Of a DNA stretch of 64,000 nt, positions 57,629 to 64,000 are shown one piece after another. The notes under the pieces are model-generated. The model was not told the DNA's origin and ran no database searches. It worked only from the letters and a program-made list of their open reading frames with translations. The stretch is from Peribolospora baueri (Eukaryota; Basidiomycota; Peribolosporomycetes; Peribolosporales; Peribolosporaceae). The translations under genes were made by a program, and so were the position numbers. Numbering within the stretch: position 1 is the first letter of the stretch; each line of letters opens with the position of its first letter. The DNA lies in NCBI GenBank assembly GCA_029717555.1, contig JAMDHS010000083.1:1-64000 (forward strand), given 5' to 3'.

Positions 57629-60600
57629 TCACCTCGGGCGCAATACGATCCCTTGCTTCGTCTCGATCTCCAACCCGGGCACAGGCTCGAACTTGAATGA
57701 CCGAATGAGGGTGGAGAGGATGACCTTGAATTCGGCTGGACGGTGGGCCGAGGGAAGATGGGCGTGGGGATTCGTTAGCCCCGGTTCTGCAACGCACGCT
57801 TCGGGCCGACGGCCCTTGCGACGACTTCGGACTCGGATTCGGATCCGAGTCCACAATCCACTCACTCAAGGCAAACTTGCTTCCGATGCTGCAAACCGTC
57901 GGTGAAGGGAGGGCCGGCCGAAGAGACGTCGCGTCGCGGTCAGATGACGATGGCATCAGCTTCGGCGTACCCACGAGCACGAGCACGAGCAGGAGCACGC
58001 TTCGCGCTCACCAGCTACGGGGACCGTTCATAAACGTCATGACGTTGCCGGGCATGTGGGCGTCGATGACCGCTTGCGGCAGCTCGTCCCATCGATCCGG
58101 CCTGTGATGGTAGGGCGCCCCGTAACGACGGACGGACGAGAACACGGTCAGGCTGACGGTCAGCACCACTATACCTTTCTATTGTCGCCACTTTTTCTCG
58201 ACGCGGCCCCCCGGCGCGCATGTGAGGCACTTGCCTGAACTTGTCGGCGTCTGGGCCGAAGATGAACTTAGACTTGTTTACCGCCTACAAGCGAGCGAGC
58301 GAGCGAGCGAAAAAATAGGCGAACGCGACGGAAGAAAGTGGCGTGAGCAACCCATCCCTTCTCGTCTCGTCTCGTCGGCGCGCAATGTCAGGAGCGAGAA
58401 GAGGGAAAGAGTATGCTCACGGTGATGGGAATGAGAACTTCGTCTCCCTGAAAGAGAGGGACAAGAGACGGGTAAAGACGGCCAAATCGGATCAGCCGGG
58501 AGCGAGAGCGAGAGCTAACCGAAAAGCCAGTCACGTCCACGCCTCGACTGGACCGGACCGAGGTGAACACAACACACCTTTTTGACGGGCAGCTCAGTGA
58601 TGGTACGCTTTCCGTCCCTGGAAAGGACGGGGTTGCCGAGCGGGATGATATCATCATGTGCTGCCGTGCGAACCGTACTACCCGGATGGGAACACGCGAC
58701 GCGACGCGATGCAATGAAAGGCCACGAGGAGGGTCAGCCCCTCCTCGCAGAAAACGGGAAACGAAAGAAAAAAAAAGGCCCATTACGGGGGGCCGAAACG
58801 CACCTCGGCACAGCGGGCGTGAACCTCATCATCTCCTTCGTGACCTTTTCGAGGAATGGCAGCTCGTTCAGTTCGCTGTAGTTGATCTCGCTGTCCGGGT
58901 TAGGGAGTGCGGCTTGAACCTCGGCGCGCAGCTTGGACTGGACGTCCGGGTGGTTTGAGAGCGTCCAGAGGGTCCACGTCAGTGAGGTCGCCGTGGTCTG
59001 TGGCAAGGAGGGGAAGGGGTGGACAAGTTAGCAGAGGAGGGGGTGGTGAAGAAGTTAGTAGAGGAGTTTGGTGAAAGAGGGGCTGGCCCTGTTGACGGAC
59101 GAAGACACACTCACCTCGTGCCCGGCGAGGATCTGCTCGGTGGGTAAGAGAGGAAGACACGGTCGGGAGGGGCGAATCAATCAGCGCGCCTCGTCCAGAA
59201 TCGATCGAAGCGACGAGAGGGTACAGAAAGCATGGAGAACCAACCATGGTCGTCAACTGTCCGAGCACCTCGTCATCCCTCAACCTCTCGTTATCCTTGA
59301 GGTCGTCAGCCATGTTGGCCCTTATGACGAGATGAAGGACGTCCTTGTGGCCACCTGCTGTCGTCACGTCCTCGTCGAACGCCGATTTGGAGAGCTTCTC
59401 CCCGCCGCCCACGTCGGCGTTCGCGGAGAGCTTGGGTGGAAGCGCAGCACCGGAGCGTTTGGTGATGTGGCCGGGGTCGGGAGGCGAGGCGGGGAGGGAA
59501 AGGCCGACTTCGGCGGCAATGAGTCTCTTCTTCTCCTCGAGGATCTGCCGCGAGACGCGCTGCATCGTGGCGAGGCAGCTTTGTGGATGGGAACGAGACG
59601 AGCAGGAGACGAGGACGCCGACCGATGTTTACGACCATATTAGATGCGGGGGGTCAACGTCGGTTCGCAATCGACCCGGTGGAACGGAAGGGTACTCACG
59701 ACTTGATCGTCAAGTTGCGTTTGGTCGGCAATTTCCTGTGCCGATGGGAAGACATGAAGGCGACACGAAATACTCAGCGAACGCGAGTTCGGATCGCAGC
59801 TTCACCGCCGCCCCGGACACACGCACCTGAGCCATCTGAAAGCGCGAAACTTCTGCATGGCTATGACGAGCAGGTTCAAGAGCGACATGTCGAACCCAGC
59901 CTTCATCATGCTGTTGAATGCGTCGGCCACCTCGTCGCCTTCCTCCCCGCCGATGAGCGAGTTGAAGTTGTACGAGAAGCCGGCGTCGCCGATGATGTCG
60001 AGCGTTGTGCGGCTCAACCAAAACATGGCGTCGGTGACGACCGTGCCGGCTTGAGCGGGCACGACGACAGCGTTGGCGCCATCTGCGGCGGGGCTGGGGT
60101 CGTGGACGACGCCGTCGACGATGGCACCAAGATGGCGGGAGAGCCTGTTGGCGTGGCGGAAAAAGGTGGGCGTGAGGTCGCGGACGGAGGATTGGCTGAA
60201 AGCGGGGTTGAGGACCTTGCGCTGGCGGCGGTGGGCGTGTCCCTCGGCGACGAGGATGCCCTCACCGAGGAGCCTGGCGAGGAAGGAGCGCGTGCCCTCA
60301 GGCTTGGGGTATTCGTAGCTCTTGGACATGAGCACATAGTTGAGCGCCTTGGGATCGGTGATCCAGAGACGGTCGCTGTAGAGCATGCCCTTGTACACCA
60401 AGACGGGACCGTATTGATCCATCCACTTGAGGTGCTGGTCTGCTGGCTCCGCCACTCTGATCTCTGCGAGCGAGTTCGGGGAGGAGAAGGAGCGGGTTAG
60501 TCCTTGTCTGGAGACGGGACGGGAAGGGTGCCCGTCCGTCTGTCTGTCTGTCGCGTCGCTCGCTGCACTCGCCAGGTAAGTTTCCCCATATGGCCGCCCT

Positions 60601-60768
60601 CAAGCCGATCGGTCTGGGGCCGGGCAAGTGTCGATACTTGGACACGTAGGGCTTGAGGACGATGCGATAGGCGAGGAGGGCGGCGAGGAGAAGCGGGGGG
60701 AGGGCGAGGAGGACCCATGGGTGGTGGGCGAGGAGGGGGATGATGGGCGCGGTCGGGAGGGTGGGCAT
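57629..60768 (-). CDS. Cytochrome P450 monooxygenase
   Basis: Start MPTLPTAPIIPLLAHHPWVL (60768) with an ER-anchor helix (LLALPPLLLAALLAYRIVL) and the proline hinge HLPGPRP. Seen: WMDQYGPVLVYKGML, a C-helix region GHAHRRQRKVLNPAFS (WxxxR/HRRxRK type), DAMFWLSRTTLDIIGDAGF, the I helix AGHETTATSLTWTLW (complete A/G-G-x-E-T-T), the K helix KVTKEMMRFTPAVPR (ExxR), RPDRWDELPQ (PxRW) and the haem loop MTFMNGPRSCIGSKFALTEF, split by two introns so that the axial Cys codon itself spans a splice site. It ends GIVLRPR, stop at 57629. More than ten introns, several very small exons. All key residues are present, so it should be functional. The architecture resembles fungal CYP4/CYP5139-like enzymes acting on fatty or aromatic substrates, but I do not assign a family. 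It is not closely similar to the P450 at 16.6 kb. Confidence 0.92.
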
Positions 60769-61408
60769 GGTGGGCGGGCGGGAAGGGGGATGGTGGTTGG
60801 GGAGGAAGAGTGGTAACGCGAAGGGGAACTAAGTAGTGGACGACGAATGTATGCGCACACCGTCGACGTCGACCGGCGCGTTCGATACGGAGATATAAAA
60901 GGTCGGAGGGCGTCTTCGTTGCGTGTGCGTCTGAGGTCTGCTCACTTGACTTGGCCGTCCGGGGCGACGACGATGACGCCGACGCTGACGACGACAACAA
61001 TCTCGATGTCCGACGCTGACCTCGTCTCGCTCCGAACTTGGCCCTGCTGTGCTCGACTCGACGATCCCTCCGCCTTCTTCGTATCCCGTTCCTGAGCCTA
61101 GCCTGTCTCTCATCTTGCGACGTCGGACGCGAGCTCGCTAATCTCTCGCCCGGGCCGATGTGTGGTCCCGCGGCGCAATCGGCCAACGCCGGGCCGCCCG
61201 GCAGACGATCGCATGCATATGCAAATTTCAGGCACCTCTTCCTTCCCATCCTCGACAAGTAGTAGAACTCAGAATTGACCCCATGTCTGTCCCGGACAGG
61301 ACCTAGAAAAGGCACTCAAAGTGTCTATACATGGACGACGCACAGACGCAGACGCATAGCCGACCGGCCGGCTGGCTGGCCACGTCCGTCACTCTCATGC
61401 CGACCTCA
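60769..61408. other. P450 promoter side and TMEM16 3' side
   Basis: No gene is seen. GATATAAAAGGTCGG near 60890 on the plus strand is a good TATA match but no plus-strand gene follows, so its role is unclear. Confidence 0.5.
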
Positions 61409-64000
61409 TCACTCCGTCTTGCCCGCCCGCCTAATCTCCGCCACGCCGTCGACGCCGCGTCCCCAGAAGGAGCGCGAATCTTCCTGCGCGGCTGAGGGAG
61501 CAGCCAGCGCCTCCGTTCCACCCGCTCCACCTCCAGCGACGCCCTGCATGGCGTTCGCGGCGCCGGACCGGGCGACGAAATCCCTCTTCAAATCCCAGTC
61601 CATCCGTCGGAGCTGCATCTCCTCCTCGCTGTGCAACCACAGCGCTCGCTCCAGGACGTGCCGCACCAGGCTGCGTAGGAAGCCGTATGCTTGCTCCGAG
61701 CCGAGCGCTACGAGAGCGGCAGAGAGCACGGCGCCGACGGCTCCCGGGCAGATCGACGAGAACACGGCCGAGTTGGCAGACCGCAAGGGCGAGAGGAACG
61801 ACGAGCCCGAGGTGCCGAAGAGGTAGACTAGCGAGGCGTTGGTGAGCGCAGAGAGCCATGAGATGAAGCCCTGGAGGAAAAAATAGACATAAAAAATAAA
61901 AATAAAAAAAGCCAGGACGCGATGCCGGTCATGCTCAGCGCTGCTCGCATCCCATCAACCCCTCACACCGCGCCCCCAATCCGAACCAGGCACTCCTCAC
62001 CATAGTCTCAAGCCAAGGTCCAATAGTCTCGGTCCTGTAAGGCACCGGCCTGCGCGCGTGCACACAGATCTTCAAAGCGTCGGATCGGATCTCGACAAAG
62101 TTGTTGATGTACGCCATGAGACCGGCTAGCGGCCATGCCACGGACCAGAGAGTCACGTAACCGAACTGCGCCAGAGGTCAGGGGAGCCACGGGTCAGCAG
62201 CCAATTTCGCACAACGCAGCTGGTCATCGGAGTGCTAGTCGAGTCGACGCTCACCTGCGTCGCCATCTCGGCATAGTCGACGAACAGACTGTATTCCGGC
62301 AGCTCGAGCTCGGCCTCGACGCGCTCGACAAAGACCTTGTCCTCCTCCTCCTCCTTCGTCTTCTCCTGATCACCGTCGGGAAGAGTCTTCTCGCCCTTGC
62401 CTTCTCCGTTCTTGCTCGTAGCACCTCCCTGGTCGTTCGCGCTCTTCTTCACCGTGTGCTCGTGGACCTTGTGCATGACGAGCCGTTTGAGCCACGGCAC
62501 GATCAGTTCGGTTGCTAGGTTCGTCACCTGGCCTGTGACGGTGTAAGCGAACAGTTGTTTCTCCAGCCTGTCCGTCGAGACCTCAAAGTGCGGCCTCACG
62601 TCCTTGCCACCGTTGATCATGCTGTCCACATGGCTCTGATCCGACGACGAGCCAAAGCCATCGAATCGGAGTCCGAGAGTATGGCCGAACCGATCGACGA
62701 TGGCGGAACCAAAGGGGATGTATACGTACGCAGACAACATAAGCGCCCCGTAAGCGACAAAGGCGTTGAGAGCGAACATCTTGATCGTCAGCGAATAGTC
62801 GTGCGAGCTCTCGTGATGGTGGTTCTCCCAGTTTGTCAGCCCCGTCGCCGTCTCTTGCCAGAGCGCTAGGATGCTCGGGATGACGGTGGCGAAGATGACG
62901 GTGGGAATGTAAGGCTATCGACCGAGTTAGGGCATCGGTATATGAGTCGTGGCGAAAACTCACAAAAAAAAACCTTCGAGCGACAAACTGCCGCGTCCAG
63001 AGCAGACTTACGACGTATTGGTGACCCGGTCCATCGTAGAGCTGGGATACGAATTCCTCCAACACGAATATCACCGTCATGACCGCGCCCAGCAACGCGG
63101 CGAACAAGAGCAGAACCTGTACGAAAAGGAAGATCCATCAGCGTCTTGATCGACGTCGAGGAACATCCCCGCTGAGCGGGTCCACTCACCGGCAGACTGG
63201 CCCAGGTGCGCATGTCCCTCTTCCACCAGGGGAAAACTTCGACGATCTCTCCTGTCGCCTCGTCCATCTCACGCCTCTCCGGCTTGAACCCGTGCCGTTT
63301 GCTCTCCACTTTGCGCACCCCTCGCGTCCCCCACCGGACAGACAGCTTTCGTTCACGCATCCGCCAGCTCTCCACGAACACTGTGCTCCACCCCACGGCG
63401 AGGAGCGAGTAGAGAGCGGAAAACGACACGCCGAGGGACCACACGCTGAGACCAAGGACGGCGATCGGGAGCAAAGACAAGAAGTAGTAGTTGAGGAAGG
63501 CGAAGTAGAGCGCCACAGCCTCGCCAAAGTGGTTCCGCACGCTGTCCAGTTCCGCGAGCGTGATGCCGCGAAGAGAGAGGCCCTTCCCAGAGCTCCAACG
63601 CTGCAGCCATTCGCGGTTAAAGGTGGCGTCGTGGAGAGGCGTAAGGGAAAGCAGGTGCGGGAATTCCTCCGAGCCCGGTCTGACGCCCGCGCCGGGCAGG
63701 TTTTGCGAGACGGCGGAGACCGTCGCCGTTGGTTGGTCCGCGTCCGTCGAGGCCTTTGTCGAGATCACTTCATCGCGAGGAGGTGAGACGAGGAGGTGGT
63801 GGACGTGGCGGAGTCTCTCGGCGGAAGACAGCGTCTCTGGATTACGCGACGACGAGCGCCGGTCCACGGCAGGTCCGGGGACGAAGCTGGTCTTGACGCC
63901 ATGGAGCCAGTCGCTGAGTCTGACGATGCGAGCAGGGACGCGAAGGCCAATGTGATGAGGAGGGAAGACGAAGGTGTACACGGCCGTCCGGCGTGACCGC
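61409..64000 (-). CDS. TMEM16/anoctamin-family membrane protein, Ist2-like; 5' end outside window
   Basis: TMEM16 proteins are ion channels or lipid scramblases; the fungal members include ER-plasma membrane tethers (Ist2) and the scramblases afTMEM16 and nhTMEM16. From the right edge: YTFVFPPHHIGLRVPARIVR, a long cytosolic part, SVRNHFGEAVALYFAFLNYY, which is characteristic of the family, LSLLPIAVLGLSVWSLGVSF, a helix-loop with RWGTRGVRKVESKRHGFKPE, RREMDEATGEIVEVFPWWKR before the next helix, VLLLFAALLGAVMTVIFVLE, YIPTVIFATVIPSILALWQE, NWENHHHESSHDYSLTIKMF (family hallmark NHRT/NWENHR-like), ALNAFVAYGALMLSAYVYIP, a charged loop, EYSLFVDYAEMATQFGYVTL, PLAGLMAYINNFVEIRSDAL with the RxDxxK-like C-terminal helices, and GFISWLSALTNASLVYLFG. 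The C-terminus is at 61409. The start codon lies beyond 64000; the frame is open to the window edge. Confidence 0.88.

Noticed and set aside
60888-60900. GATATAAAAGG on the plus strand as a promoter
   Set aside because: A good TATA match, but no plus-strand gene or RNA can be seen downstream before the converging TMEM16 gene.

Overview
The window is nuclear DNA of a fungus, most likely a basidiomycete yeast or smut/rust relative. It is GC-rich and gene-dense. Genes are split by many short introns with GTGAGT/GTGCGT donors and CAG/TAG acceptors. The proteins are typically fungal: a YME1 i-AAA protease, NOP9, a Cnl2/Nkp2 kinetochore subunit, a C2-domain phosphatidylserine decarboxylase and a TMEM16/Ist2-like protein. 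I cannot name the species; a GC-rich Pucciniomycotina or Ustilaginomycotina yeast would fit.

Layout: <1-2985 (-) a P4-ATPase lipid flippase running off the left edge; 4013-7902 (-) mitochondrial i-AAA protease; 8485-10072 (-) an unrecognised basic/Pro-rich protein. From about 10.7 to 16.3 kb lies a disturbed block. It holds a 2.3-kb element with terminal inverted repeats (TIRs) over 500 bp long and an unrecognised internal reading frame, a 3' remnant of an aldehyde dehydrogenase abutting the element's right end, a short-chain dehydrogenase gene with an apparent internal inversion, an intron-containing tRNA-Asn, and a short orphan piece of a cytochrome P450. Ordered genes resume with a P450 (16644-18928, -), histone H4 (19731-20325, +), NOP9 (-), Cnl2/Nkp2 (+), a ThDP-dependent decarboxylase/synthase (-), a secreted aspartic protease (+), Sm D2 (-), a second histone H4 (-), a small new candidate gene (35160-35525, +), a STRAP-like WD40 protein (-), an MFS transporter (+), complex III subunit QCR7 (-), a large SNF2-type ATPase (-), PSD2 (+), a second P450 (-) and a TMEM16 protein running off the right edge (-).

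Most genes are unrelated housekeeping or membrane-lipid functions rather than one pathway. Two lipid themes recur: flippase, PSD2 and TMEM16 all act on membrane phospholipids, but they are far apart and I do not infer co-regulation. The two H4 genes encode proteins of the same length with the same unusual Gly-Ser-Ala C-terminus, differ in intron positions, and both have CACGTG motifs upstream. The most unusual part is the 10.7-16.3 kb block: a long-TIR element without a recognisable transposase, surrounded by broken metabolic genes.
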